From NCBI GenBank assembly GCA_022570795.1, contig JAKUDP010000012.1, forward strand, positions 434,001 through 498,000: a DNA stretch of 64,000 nt, written 5' to 3'. Position numbers and translations under genes: made by a program. The first letter of the stretch is position 1. Every line of letters begins with the position of its first letter. Positions 20,001 to 29,598 of the stretch are shown piece by piece. The stretch comes from Sphaerulina vaccinii (lineage: Eukaryota > Ascomycota > Dothideomycetes > Mycosphaerellales > Mycosphaerellaceae). The notes under the pieces were generated by a model. That model saw nothing but the letters and a program-made list of their open reading frames with translations, was not told where the DNA came from and did no database searches.

Positions 20001-22546
20001 GTCTGCTCAGCGCGAGGCCTCCAGCCGCTTGGCACTTCACGAGAAGGCGGTCGTGATACTCGCAATGCTGATAGCTCCTGCTCGGAACGATCCATATCCT
20101 GACTGTTGCCTTCTTGATCGGATTCAGCAACACTGCCAAGACCACTTTGTCGCCCTGCCTTCTCCCGAATGAGACGCATCACCATGACGGCCTCATTGAA
20201 GAAGTCTTGCGTCGTCACGGATCTCTTACGCTCGGTCTGATCGCCGGATGCCTTTTGCACCCGCAGACTAAACTTGGCAACTTGGCCGGCGACAGTGCGA
20301 GCTTGTTGTTGGATCGAAGGAGGACTTCCTGATGCCATTGATGATTCGACCTGCTCCATGATCGCCTCCATTTCCTCAGGTGCCTCGGCCACGAACTGCT
20401 CTGCTACTTCCTTGATCTCCGCTTCAATCTGCTCTCGACGCTGCTGACTAGGCGTGGGATTTCTAGGCCGTAACGCTTCGAGAAGTTCATCGACTTTGCG
20501 TTCACTTTGGCTCTTCTGTGTGTGTATGGCGTCCTGCAGATTGTCATGGAACGAGCGGTTAAAGCCTGCGGCGTCTTCTTGCATCTCAGAGGCGTGCAAC
20601 GTCCTCCGCCGTTTTGGCGTTGGGGCCTTGTATGGTGAGTTGGGCGGCCGCTTACCCATGGCTAAGCTAGTCTCCGAAGGTTTCTGGAATGCTTTGCTTA
20701 GGTCCGTAACATCCTCGACTGTAGCTTGCAGAGTGATCGACTTCTTGGGCGCTGTGTTCAAGGTGGATCCCGCAGAGGTCACAGCACTTCGTCGGCGCTT
20801 CAGCTTGAAGGTGTCGCGAGCTACAGGCGAAGTTTCAAGCTTGAACATCATAGGCGATCTAGCTCCAGGGGGTGGGACATCTGAACCTGGAGATCGATCA
20901 CTATCAGCCTGGTCTGAGCTGGAAGCACTTGTTATCGTGATCTCGGCGTTGAACTGGTGGTGGCTGAGGTTACCGCTCCCGAATGAAGCTGTCGACACGT
21001 TGCGTTTCCCGCTTGGCTTACTCTCCTCTTTGCTCACATCTCGCAGCTCGCTGGCGTCTTCAGATCGGATGCCAGACAAGTCAGGGTCAAGCTGGCTCAT
21101 GCGGCGCAAGAGTCGGTTGCTGGTGAAAGTATCATGAGGCCCGAAGAGCTTCAGTGGACTTCCAGAAGACCTAGAGCGAGGCTCTGATGCAGGATCGTCT
21201 TGTACTGGCGTGCTTGGCTCACGTAGCGGCGATTGTACCTGGACGTGCTTTCGACTGGTCGGGACATTGGGTGAAAGAAAGCTGCTTGCTTCACGGGCCA
21301 TTGATGACTCTGGTCGTGAGGGGGAAGGACTTAGTAGCTTCTCCTTGAACGAGCCTTGTGCAGAATAGCCACCTCTACTCGTCTGGACATTGCCGGTGAG
21401 ACCAGCCGCTGACGGAGGCGTTCCAGTTGGCAGATTCTCCGATAGAGATAGATCCGGGAGTGCAGGTAGCTCACTCTCCGGACCATCAGTGAACTCCGAG
21501 TGATGTTCCTGTTCGTCCTGTTCCACGTCTGGACATGGAGTTGATTCTCGCTCATCGTCTTCGCTGCTGGGTTTTCGCACAAAAGACTTGTTCTGAAACT
21601 TTCTCACAAGATGTGAATCCAGTGCCTTATAGTTCACTTGGCCAGTCATAGTTGTGTGCTTGGAGACGAAGACCGGACTGAAGTCCTCGCATTCCGTTTG
21701 GCCACTGACTGTTCTGTTACCAATCATGTTATGCTCGGTAGGTTCCAATCTCTCTGGACTCGACATGGGATGCTGCCTCCTCTCCTCAGCATAGCTGTGC
21801 TCCTGCCGCAGGTCCGACTCATCAAGGTCAAAGGGATTACTGTCGAAGGATTCCTCCTCCGTGTATCGCTCTTCTGCGTGTTCTTCGATACCACTGTCCA
21901 CCTCTTCTTGCACAGCCGTCAAGCGCTCATCCTCGTACTGCTCATCTCCTATGTCCTCCTGCTTCTCATCCTGCCGTGATGGCCATGGCGGCGGACTAGA
22001 CGGCATGCTATTCACAGCAGATTGATTCAGCCAGCTCATACTACTCCGCGTCTTGACCTTAGGTTCTGGTTCGCGTGGAGTCGCAAAGATGTTCTCCAGT
22101 CCTGAAGGGCCGAACAGATCCGTCTGGTCGCCGTATCCCACCTGGCCCTTTAGCAGCCTCCTCTTCCACTCCAGAGTCTCCTTTTTCTTGACAGGCGATG
22201 CGCTTTTTGACCTCTGCTGCACCGTTCCGTGCTGTACTACCGAATCGTCTGAGGTGCCTGAGAAGGAGCGTGAGGCATTGAGCTTAAATGTGCCATTCGG
22301 TCTTCGCAGGGAGCTATTATTGCTACTGTTGTGGCTCATCTGCGCCAGTGGATCTCGTCGTCGTTGTATCGAGCTCTGGGAGGATATTGTCTTCTGGTTA
22401 GACAGCTGCCGAGTACTGCGCGAAGTGGTTCTGATCGAGTGGGCATTATGTGTAGCTGAAGGGACATGACTCTGTGTATGGTATGAAGCGGGCACTTCCC
22501 AGGCCTCGTCAAGGCCTTGCAGCCACGGCGCAATGTTCGACGCCAT
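17018..22546 (-). CDS. cdc11: Septation-initiation-network scaffold Cdc11 / Nud1
   Basis: This is a single exon of 1842 aa. It starts MASNIAPWLQGLDEAWEVP, close to the conserved WLxGLxExW start of fungal Cdc11. About 1350 residues of disordered Ser/Pro-rich sequence with many SP/TP sites follow. A leucine-rich repeat array lies at residues ~1368-1690 (units such as LQYLDVSSNQLDSLRGLECL). Cdc11 (fission yeast) and Nud1 (budding yeast) anchor the septation/mitotic-exit kinase cascade at the spindle pole body and are regulated by phosphorylation of the N-terminal half. Length and architecture agree with filamentous orthologues. It is divergent from the disordered protein at 22824. Confidence 0.88.
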   Translation of the reverse strand: MASNIAPWLQGLDEAWEVPASYHTQSHVPSATHNAHSIRTTSRSTRQLSNQKTISSQSSIQRRRDPLAQMSHNSSNNSSLRRPNGTFKLNASRSFSGTSDDSVVQHGTVQQRSKSASPVKKKETLEWKRRLLKGQVGYGDQTDLFGPSGLENIFATPREPEPKVKTRSSMSWLNQSAVNSMPSSPPPWPSRQDEKQEDIGDEQYEDERLTAVQEEVDSGIEEHAEERYTEEESFDSNPFDLDESDLRQEHSYAEERRQHPMSSPERLEPTEHNMIGNRTVSGQTECEDFSPVFVSKHTTMTGQVNYKALDSHLVRKFQNKSFVRKPSSEDDERESTPCPDVEQDEQEHHSEFTDGPESELPALPDLSLSENLPTGTPPSAAGLTGNVQTSRGGYSAQGSFKEKLLSPSPSRPESSMAREASSFLSPNVPTSRKHVQVQSPLREPSTPVQDDPASEPRSRSSGSPLKLFGPHDTFTSNRLLRRMSQLDPDLSGIRSEDASELRDVSKEESKPSGKRNVSTASFGSGNLSHHQFNAEITITSASSSDQADSDRSPGSDVPPPGARSPMMFKLETSPVARDTFKLKRRRSAVTSAGSTLNTAPKKSITLQATVEDVTDLSKAFQKPSETSLAMGKRPPNSPYKAPTPKRRRTLHASEMQEDAAGFNRSFHDNLQDAIHTQKSQSERKVDELLEALRPRNPTPSQQRREQIEAEIKEVAEQFVAEAPEEMEAIMEQVESSMASGSPPSIQQQARTVAGQVAKFSLRVQKASGDQTERKRSVTTQDFFNEAVMVMRLIREKAGRQSGLGSVAESDQEGNSQDMDRSEQELSALRVSRPPSREVPSGWRPRAEQTDVRVISHLRRFQENDDTEFIADSVGSIEVEEEDFEDEYVAIDEHSNIRIKGPMPHMDVNDDSSRPSSQRSNQSAVSQNSAATSTGRTLHTTSTRKSDNVGVLAPEHVAHLIGEQVGAMVFDRDRQQWVKTKSPQKQKLVHGSFLEPPSNITSDDDPFREISDLPVDELKEEEIRRVSTQGRRLSALAGDLDQLTVPEIQDFAGPQAESRVTSQETVLARPSTRGSSKSRHTHSSSDPSKFTALNSSQQPTNETRATSWGDDELYRLAVQGKANQQPLAYAAAQAALAQRQQATTHRRQASVESDESPSAVAEPVVVDQQSSIEDDCVGVSTLDEVNQQTDELAGLQDDTAIVPGDHDTVTINPPKLRKTPAKVQFSSTYSKTTRNMSLRRQTLTSRFNEADAMEQSEVSFVAALPGERMMSVSLSVSRPLSKRHPMSQVTELPSSPIKYDPSYILSDLPDFTVHEEDVERPSERALAHRLARHAADEVDDRYALAVKDLVKTLVDVKSEEPYWDRVKQLDLRAKSVTSLHGLDDFCSRVQEMDVSNNELGYLNGAPSTLRTLVANHNILSSLTPWTNLMNLQYLDVSSNQLDSLRGLECLIHLRELKADHNQITSLDGLLELDGLLKLSVRNNHICSVNFESSFLQRLEELDLCSNDIQSVDGLGSLRSLNSLKLNRNMLSRAPVFDQPMLHMKHLSLQNCGLARLDVSNMPMLQTLLLDANRLQTVTGIGGLKALDKLSMRSQSLPCDASVCVLDQACHARTMNLSGNDLPSLDLETSLLSLQHLELASCGLQQLPDDFGLKLPNLTTLNLNFNSLRDIRPLLNSQKLEKLHVCGNRLDRLRKSVATLSKIPTLASLDMRDNPLTLGFYPPITSSPHSTIQTSVVRREQPSPETEDEDTELERIEQRRHVLPARNGTQDIIHHDRLDESTKLRRRVCHLMLGHSCTLLTELDGMVFEKKDAMVKDRIWNRLVELGIMKRSGKVGLRNEEDTP

Positions 22547-22823
22547 TTATCGTTGGTGTGTACTGCTCATTCGTGGTCGTGGTGGTGATCGTGAAGCGCG
22601 CGTTGTTATGATTTCCTGTCGCGTCTGACTGAGGAGGAAGTTGTCAGTCTGGTACCAAATACTCTTCCTATACAATCATCGTAAGGACCAAGTAGCCAAT
22701 GGCGGCGGCAGCAAATGCAGAGTGTGAACAATACGCAATAGTGGCAGATCCGGATCGTGTCGTGGTGGAGGTTAATGCGATCAGTGCGCGACTGATCCAT
22801 TTGACTTTCTCGCTTGCGTTCCC
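22547..22823. promoter_or_regulatory. Divergent promoter of cdc11 and the gene at 22824
   Basis: This is 277 bp between two head-to-head start codons. The role is inferred from gene order; no specific site was recognised. Confidence 0.45.
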
Positions 22824-25800
22824 ATGGCAATCACATCCCTGCTGCTGCCTCCAACGGCACAACCTCACTTTCTCGCCACCAAGAACATTATTGACCATGC
22901 TCACGAACTACGAGCAATCGTGTCCGCATACTGGACCATCCTCGCAGAGATGATTCGGACACATCTGCCACGAGGATACATCTGGGCGGCAGCAAGTGAA
23001 TTCCAGCAAACGGAGACTTTCCGTGGTATAAACTACGCAGATGCAGAGGCCATTGACGATGAGCAACTGCTCTCAGACTCTGAAGACGAGTTTCCTCTGT
23101 CAGAGCGTATCCTAAAACGACAGAGGATTGAGAAATTGGCCCATGACTTCCTCGATGGAGAGGAACTCGACATTACTTCAGCACGACTGGATCCTCAAGC
23201 AGTATATGATGGTCTCGCCTGGTCCTTCGATAAGCCGAAGGAAGTAGCCCGAGGAATCGCTGATGCAGAATGGGACGAAGGATCACAGGAAGGGTGGGAA
23301 GATGTCGACGATGATTGGGAATTCCTGAAGAAGCATTGTACCGACAAGGAGAATATCGATCCCTTTTATGATGGCAAGCTGGATGTTAGTGACCTGCCCT
23401 CTATGGAAGAGGATGAAGTTGTCGTCGAAGTCCAGCAATCTAGTTGTCAGCGCCGCAAAAGCCAGAGACTCGCCAGAATCGTCTTCGGTCCCAGCGAGGA
23501 TGCTCTGCGAAAGGCAGCTGAGCTTCGAAACAGGAAGCTGCGAGCCGCTGCAGCAAATCTTGTCGAGGAGTCAGCACCGCAGTCGTGTCCCAGGAAGATG
23601 GTAGAGGATAGTCAGCTCGAGCCAGAATCTACGGGATCTACAGCGCAGGACAGTCTTTCCGATTGTGGTCCATCACCAACTCCAGCATGGACAAGCGCAA
23701 TGTGGCGAGCGAAAGGCGCCTTCAAACCTCCCAGGAAGCCGCGGCCTGTGCTGAAGCCAGTTGACCAGGACTGCAGTCGAGATGAGCTGGGTTTGTCGTC
23801 TTTCAGCATACCTTCCCAGTCCACTCGGACTAGATCTGCTGCGAAACGTCTTGCTGAACGTAAAGCAGGTACACAAAACAGCCAGAGTGCTGCGGTGACT
23901 GCGCTTATATCATCGGCCGAATCAGTCTCTAGTCCGGCCTCCGAGCCCGCCGATCGCAGTCATCAATGCAAAGATGCCGTTTCGACAATCAACGAGCAGT
24001 CAGGCGAGTACTCTGAGCCTATATCGATCCACTTCGCCACCGAAGCTGTGCCTGTCATCAGTGAAAGCAATGCGAGTCAGGAGAATAGCCAGAGTAGACT
24101 GCTGAAACAGCAAGGCATATTGGCCAAGCCACGAAAGTCTTGGGCTACCATGAACGCCGAGCAGGATGCGACTGTCGCTCGAGATGAAGAACCTGCGCCT
24201 GCTCAGAGTGAGAGAGTCGCACCACGAACCAGAGTCAGCATCCTACAATCAGCGGAACTTGATGCCACAAAACAGCGAAAAGGCAGAACGACGAAGTCAG
24301 CAGGAGGTACTCCCATCTCAGCCAATACCGTGCAGCCAAGACGAAGGTCTAATCGAAGACGCTCAGCGCCATCAGAGTCGCAGAAAGCTGCCGAGGCGCT
24401 GGAAGACTTGCCCGCGGACCAACAAAGTAATATGAGCATCATTAGAAAGCAGTATACCGAGTCTGTTGGCGGTAAAGATTCATCACCGTTTGTGTTCCGC
24501 AAGCGTGTCTCGAAGTTCGACAACAGTGAGGAGCCTGATCTTGAGCCGATCATGCCAGTAAAGGTGCCTACTACAGCAGTGCCAACTACAAATACTTCAG
24601 CAAAGACACCAGCGAAGACTCCCAGGCGCGCCGTCAACTTCAGATCGTCTGATGCATCTGACAGATCTGAAGACCCAAGAACTCCTTTGGTCAACGAGCA
24701 CATCAATCAGATATTGCCACGAAACTCTGCCAGTGGAGGGCAAGCTCGTTCTTTGAGATCGTCACTACGAGAAGAAATGATTGCATCGGGTGCTGAGGTC
24801 AGTCGAGTAGAAGGAGATCGGTCTTCGCAGCCAGAGGAGCCCGTTTCGCAGGACGCAGAAGATGTGCAAGTGGAAAGAACAGTTGTGGAGGACTCTTTCG
24901 TGGAAGATGACAACATCGAAAACATATCAACAGTTGCCGATCTCCCACAAACAAGCTCGGAAGTCCAGCAGCAGTTGTGGCAGGGCACACAAGCTATGCT
25001 TGCCCAGGCTCAACACGAGTTGTTCACCTCTCCCGACAAGACCGACTCAGGGTTATATCTTCGAGACAAAAGCACTCCTCAGGCACTGCCAAAAAATGCT
25101 GCAGGACGGCAGCGACGACCACTCGGGAAGCTTTCGCAAGAGCCGATGCCCAGCACGCAAGCACTGCTGCAGGATTGGCAAGGCTGGTCGAGCATCAAGA
25201 AGCCGAGACAGCCTGGCAAGAGAACAAGCATCATACAATCACCCACAGTTGGCAAGGGTATGCTCGACTTGATAGCCTCGGATCCTATACAATCGTTTGA
25301 AGACAAGACAAGACGCAGAAGCAGCCTTCGCTTCTCGATGTCTTTCTCGCAAGACTCTCCGGCACGAGACTCAGCAGAGAAGACTCCTCCGGCTTTAGCA
25401 CGTTCAACAGCTCTTGTACCAGCATCCTTTGCAGAATCAGGTACCGCCATATGGCTCAAGCCGAGTGGCAAGATTGCATCTTCAGCCTCCTTTGGATCTA
25501 GCTTACAGTCGTCGACCATTGCGGCTCGAGCCCAACTTGTACCGGAGTCGACTAGACCGGCCACTACTCCACCTACTGCCGCCGTGATCGCACCGGACGA
25601 TGAAACAACGGTCAGCCTGAGCTTTGGCGCACCGCCTCCAGCACCCGTTCAAAACGAGACACTTGATACAACACCGAAAGCAATCCAAAGTACTGCTGGA
25701 CCACGATCTTCACCCAAAGACGTCTCTGCTTGGCGTTCTCCACTTTCAGTAGAGGTGCCTGACCCCTTGATGCAAGAGGAAGACTCCATGATAGGTGATT

Positions 25801-25985
25801 TGAGCTTTGGACCTCCTGGTGTTGGCACTAATGATAGTCCTGATGCTCCTATGCCGAGCTATCTTATGGTACAGAACAGGCAAACTGTCGATTTCTCGAC
25901 ACAGTTCGACTCGCAGGAACTGAGGTCTACAATAGGGGACCTGGCGGAGGATGTATTGGGTACTGCTACGACGTTTAGCTTTTGA
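22824..25985 (+). CDS. Large disordered protein with KEN-type motif, function unknown
   Basis: This is a single exon of 1053 aa. Residues ~1-110 look folded and helical (NIIDHAHELRAIVSAYWTIL, then EMIRTHLPRGYIWAAASEF). The rest is low-complexity, rich in Ser, Arg and acidic clusters with many SP/TP sites (KTPAKTPRRAVNF). Residues near 175 read TDKENIDPF, containing KEN, the usual APC/C degron. The C-terminus has repeated short SLSFG / DLSFG motifs. The features suggest a nuclear or cell-cycle protein, and its neighbour is the SIN scaffold Cdc11, but neither shows function. I do not recognise a domain family. Confidence 0.8.
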   Translation: MAITSLLLPPTAQPHFLATKNIIDHAHELRAIVSAYWTILAEMIRTHLPRGYIWAAASEFQQTETFRGINYADAEAIDDEQLLSDSEDEFPLSERILKRQRIEKLAHDFLDGEELDITSARLDPQAVYDGLAWSFDKPKEVARGIADAEWDEGSQEGWEDVDDDWEFLKKHCTDKENIDPFYDGKLDVSDLPSMEEDEVVVEVQQSSCQRRKSQRLARIVFGPSEDALRKAAELRNRKLRAAAANLVEESAPQSCPRKMVEDSQLEPESTGSTAQDSLSDCGPSPTPAWTSAMWRAKGAFKPPRKPRPVLKPVDQDCSRDELGLSSFSIPSQSTRTRSAAKRLAERKAGTQNSQSAAVTALISSAESVSSPASEPADRSHQCKDAVSTINEQSGEYSEPISIHFATEAVPVISESNASQENSQSRLLKQQGILAKPRKSWATMNAEQDATVARDEEPAPAQSERVAPRTRVSILQSAELDATKQRKGRTTKSAGGTPISANTVQPRRRSNRRRSAPSESQKAAEALEDLPADQQSNMSIIRKQYTESVGGKDSSPFVFRKRVSKFDNSEEPDLEPIMPVKVPTTAVPTTNTSAKTPAKTPRRAVNFRSSDASDRSEDPRTPLVNEHINQILPRNSASGGQARSLRSSLREEMIASGAEVSRVEGDRSSQPEEPVSQDAEDVQVERTVVEDSFVEDDNIENISTVADLPQTSSEVQQQLWQGTQAMLAQAQHELFTSPDKTDSGLYLRDKSTPQALPKNAAGRQRRPLGKLSQEPMPSTQALLQDWQGWSSIKKPRQPGKRTSIIQSPTVGKGMLDLIASDPIQSFEDKTRRRSSLRFSMSFSQDSPARDSAEKTPPALARSTALVPASFAESGTAIWLKPSGKIASSASFGSSLQSSTIAARAQLVPESTRPATTPPTAAVIAPDDETTVSLSFGAPPPAPVQNETLDTTPKAIQSTAGPRSSPKDVSAWRSPLSVEVPDPLMQEEDSMIGDLSFGPPGVGTNDSPDAPMPSYLMVQNRQTVDFSTQFDSQELRSTIGDLAEDVLGTATTFSF

Positions 25986-26607
25986 GAGATAATCATTGTG
26001 AGGACGAATCATAGAACAGACGGTGGACAATTGGTAGGTATTACTGTCGTTATACAGTTGATCAAAAGCAGGAACAAGTACTTGTAACTGGATGAGCATC
26101 GAGCCACATCGCATCCATTCTCACAAGCCGGATTAACACTTCCAGTTGCCACGCTAAGAAGATTCGTGCGACGCGGCTCTGCTCTGAGCAGCGTAGACAT
26201 CGAGCTCGTCCAGGAGTAGGGTGAGCTGTGGAGAACTCGGTTTCGCGAGCGCACAGGAGAACTTGACAGAGAGGAGGATCTGGACAATGTCAGAGGCATA
26301 CATGAGAAGCAGTCTGCGATGTCCTCTAGATACCATGTCGTCACATCCAACGGGTGCTTCGCGCTGACAGCCACTAGTAGACTAATCCCTGCACGCGCGT
26401 ATGTTTTCGAGCTTTCTAGCTGCTGTCATAAGTTCTTCACATTCACCTACCCATTCGACAGCGAAAGCGCAGCCCAAGGTCTGATCAATAGCCAGCACAG
26501 TCGCACCTCTCTCTGAATCAAACCGACCACCGAGCATTCGGTACGTAAGGTGCAGCTTCACTTGATAAATTGTGCCGCATCAGAGAGCTGACGTTCCAAT
26601 AGCCATC
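25986..26607. other. Intergenic
   Basis: This is 3' flank of the preceding gene and presumed promoter of the membrane protein. The minus-strand open frames here lack coding character. Nothing else was seen. Confidence 0.45.
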
Positions 26608-27198
26608 ATGTCAGGTCTATATGCCAATGGCACAGCATGCATGACCGTTCCTGAGACGCGCAAGATATGTGACGAGTCTGGACAGACCTCGATAGCGGTG
26701 GTGCAAGCCCTCTGGATTCTGTTCTCTTGTGTTTTCTGGGCCGAGTCGATTTTCGGAAATAAGATTGAGATCAGAATGTCTGTGAAGTGGACATTTTTTG
26801 CCTTCGGCACTCTTCTGGCTATTGGAGACTGCATTCTCTCGCTCCTAGGACTCTCATGCACGACGCGAGTTCAGACTGTCGCCTGGATCTTCCTCCTTGT
26901 GACCACCCTCCTCTACAAGGTCGCCAATGTAGGCGTAACGCTCTTCGTGTTGATTCAAGAACAGAGACGCAGAAATGCAGCAGTTCGTGATGCTGAGCAG
27001 GAGGCAATTCGCGGAATAGAGCTGGAGATATTGCCACGCGATACAAATGTGCGCAGTCTTTCTCGCATGGCTGGAAACCTCTGGGGCACTACTGGTGGAA
27101 AGATCTGGACGAGCGACTCCTTGCGACGCCATCGAGGCAATACATGCAACGCTTTGAGCGACACAGTCTTCGGGACAGGAGAGGAGAATGATCCATGA
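26608..27198 (+). CDS. Three-helix membrane protein, function unknown
   Basis: This is a single exon of 196 aa; ATG 26608 is the first in frame. Three hydrophobic segments are visible: around VVQALWILFSCVFWAESIF, KWTFFAFGTLLAIGDCILSL and VAWIFLLVTTLLYKVANVG. The C-terminal ~70 residues are polar and probably cytosolic. No signal peptide precedes helix 1. I recognise no family. A plain orphan integral membrane protein is the safest description. Confidence 0.6.
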   Translation: MSGLYANGTACMTVPETRKICDESGQTSIAVVQALWILFSCVFWAESIFGNKIEIRMSVKWTFFAFGTLLAIGDCILSLLGLSCTTRVQTVAWIFLLVTTLLYKVANVGVTLFVLIQEQRRRNAAVRDAEQEAIRGIELEILPRDTNVRSLSRMAGNLWGTTGGKIWTSDSLRRHRGNTCNALSDTVFGTGEENDP

Positions 27199-27688
27199 AG
27201 TCACCCAGGTTCATACCTCAACACACGATTGTGGCAGGGGAGGGAGTCACTGATAGGGCGTAAAGTCTATCATACTCGGACCCAATACAGTAACGCTGCA
27301 TAAGCTTCATTATGCTCGATGTGTGCGCCGCTGACTGCTAACGCCATAGGCGTGCAGAGAATGAGAAACATCTTCCTGCGAATTCTTTAGAGTACTTGTC
27401 ATATACAGTATCTGCTAACGATACAGGTACTAACCTTTAGGTTACTTCCACTTCTTCCTCTTGAAACTTGCGGTACGGATATCGACATATCTCTTTTCAC
27501 CTCTACGACCTCAACAGCCTGGTCGACGTCAAATGTGCGGAAACAGAGAGGGACCACAGTCTTTCTCCGACTCCTCGCTTCCAGGCACATAGCACTGCCG
27601 CTTCAACTGCGTTGGCTCAGTCGACATCGGGTTTGCAGAAGCAGAGAGACTGATGCCTGTACTCCCTTGTCACTTTCTGACTTCTCGT
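27199..27688. other. Intergenic between convergent genes
   Basis: No gene, repeat or RNA was recognised. Confidence 0.5.
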
Positions 27689-28212
27689 CTAGTGATCACA
27701 TCGAATACTGACACTATTGCCAGGTGTCGGGACGGTCTTGTTCTGCAGATCATCATTGCGAATGCTCCAGCAAATTCCGCGATTCTTGCGAGCCGATGCC
27801 TGTACATCATCTTGTCAGCAGTATTCGAGCCAAAAAAAGCCTGCGAGACGAAACCCACATCGTGAAGAATATGCATCGGCTGTCCTGCGCACTCCTTGGC
27901 CGAGTAGATCTCCAGATCGCAGGTCTCATGACAGTCCATGTCCTCCATAGCGACGTGCTTGTCCCATGACCATGCGAAACCATAGAACGTGCGGTCGTCT
28001 TCCCATGTCTGACATTTGCCTTGCTTAATCAAAACTCCCTGTTTCCTTCCCAGTGGCCATTTTTGTTCAATCGCATCCATCGGATGTCCATGACAAGTTG
28101 TTTCATTCCAGCGGTCGAATCTGATTAAGAGCTTCCAGTGGCAACGATCTGCGAGCGTGGCTCCTACAAGCAGAGCCAGCATGGCCGCGATGAAGTGCGA
28201 GTAGCGAGTCAT
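27689..28212 (-). CDS. Secreted cysteine-rich protein (8 cysteines)
   Basis: The exons are 27859-28212 and 27689-27799, with a 59 nt intron (GTGGGT donor, CTGAC branch, poly-T, CAG acceptor, phase 0), giving 154 aa. Residues 1-21 are a signal peptide (MTRYSHFIAAMLALLVGATL). The mature protein has six cysteines in exon 1 and two in exon 2 (GICWSIRN and VSIRCDH), an even set that could form four disulphides. If unspliced, the frame also stays open to 27670 but ends in a basic tail with an odd cysteine number, so I prefer splicing. It is a candidate apoplastic or effector-like protein; no family was recognised. Confidence 0.65.
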
Positions 28213-28564
28213 ATTTTATGCTAGTCTCTGGTACACAGATCTACTGGGGTGCCTGGCATGGACGACAGATCGTAGCTGGGGCATGTCATGTTATTCAGGA
28301 CAACTCCACATATGGGTGCTGGAAACAGCTGTGCTTACCAGAACTATACGTGGCTCATGCTGCTTCTGCTCAGTGGTACCTTGATCAGCTGCATCTATTC
28401 CTTGGTACTGGCAGAACTTACCACGCTGAAAGTCTCGAAGGCATTGTCGACCATGCCATCGAGGTTGCAGTCACATCGCGATTCGGAATAGAGCAGTCTT
28501 CAGAGACGATGATGAAGGGCAATACAACACCGAGCACGCGACACATAACTCATGCCACGCCATG
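28213..28564. other. Intergenic, no gene seen
   Basis: This is the promoter side of the secreted protein and the 3' flank of the next minus-strand gene. Nothing was recognised. Confidence 0.45.
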
Positions 28565-29231
28565 CTATCCGTTAGCTCTCTCCTTCTCCTCAGCGCCCTT
28601 CTTCCTCAGCTCAGCAGCATCCCTGATCACCAACATAGCCCTCTCTCTCCCCAACCTCATAGCCTCCTCAGATGGCCCTCTTTCATCAAGTTCTGCAGCG
28701 ATTCGAGCCTGTGTCCGCCACAACAAGCGAGTACCAGGATCCGGACACCAAACCGCCATAAGCTGAGCTCCGATCGAAACAGCTCTGTGACTGAGATCGA
28801 GACCAATTTGATTGGCTTGGATAGGATCGCCGTAGATAATGGCGGTGGCGATGAGTGTTTCGAGGTCGTTGCAGCGTCTGTCGAGGGCTTGTTGTACGGG
28901 TGTACGGACGATGGTAGACAACGCGTCTTCTTGATGCCTTGCTTTTGTTTCTTCCATGAGGTGAGATTTGCGACTGTGCGAGGTATCGATACCGATCTTG
29001 TTGCCCTGCGTTTATAAGTGACAAATGCGGTGAAGTAGCAATCAGTCCACGCACGAAAGCAAAGCTGTCAGTACTTCCTGTGCAGATCGTGAAGGTTCGA
29101 GTGCTCACTGAAACTTCGCTGGTATCTTCTTCGATGACAAGCTCACAGGTATGCTTGACAGGGTCAGGCATTGACCAGTTCACAGAACCAAGAGACTTCA
29201 AGAAGATGTAGTCTTCGAAAGCCTTATGCAT
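28565..29231 (-). CDS. Hypothetical soluble protein (two exons)
   Basis: The exons are 29055-29231 and 28565-29005, with a 49 nt intron (GTGCGT..CGCAG, phase 0), giving 205 aa. The N-terminal part is mixed (MHKAFEDYIFLKSLGSVNW). The C-terminal part is helical and ends in a charged Ala/Glu/Lys/Arg helix (RDAAELRKKGAEEKERANG). ATG 29231 is the first usable start in the upstream exon frame. There is no signal peptide, membrane segment or known motif. The exon join is supported by good splice sites and matching phase; function is unknown. Confidence 0.55.
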
Positions 29232-29598
29232 GGAGGGCGGCCCACGGTGGGACTGGCAGCTTCTACAGTTCTGAGCATCGGCTGTGCTGCTCAAAGCAGA
29301 GCTGCGAGGACCAGATCCTTGATTGTGGGATCGGAGAGTGGATAGAATTCCTGTAATTGATGCTTGCCAACTCTCTCATTTTCATCTCGATCCATGCAAG
29401 TTAGTGCAGACATACAGCAAGGGCGGCGACGAGCATGTTCTTCGAGTCTAGAGCCACTTCTGTCTTGACTTACATGCTCATTTGCATTCGTCCTCTTAAT
29501 TCAACCACTCAGCTCGTCCTTACTGCTATTGTCCCAATCATCTTCATCGTCCACATAAGGTGTCTTCGGGATCGGCATCTGAGCAAGCAAAGCACTCG
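29232..29598. other. Intergenic, no gene seen
   Basis: It separates two minus-strand genes. Nothing was recognised. Confidence 0.45.

Noticed and set aside
20454..21137. Plus-strand open frame of ~227 codons
   Set aside because: It is a shadow of the long disordered part of the Cdc11-like gene on the other strand.
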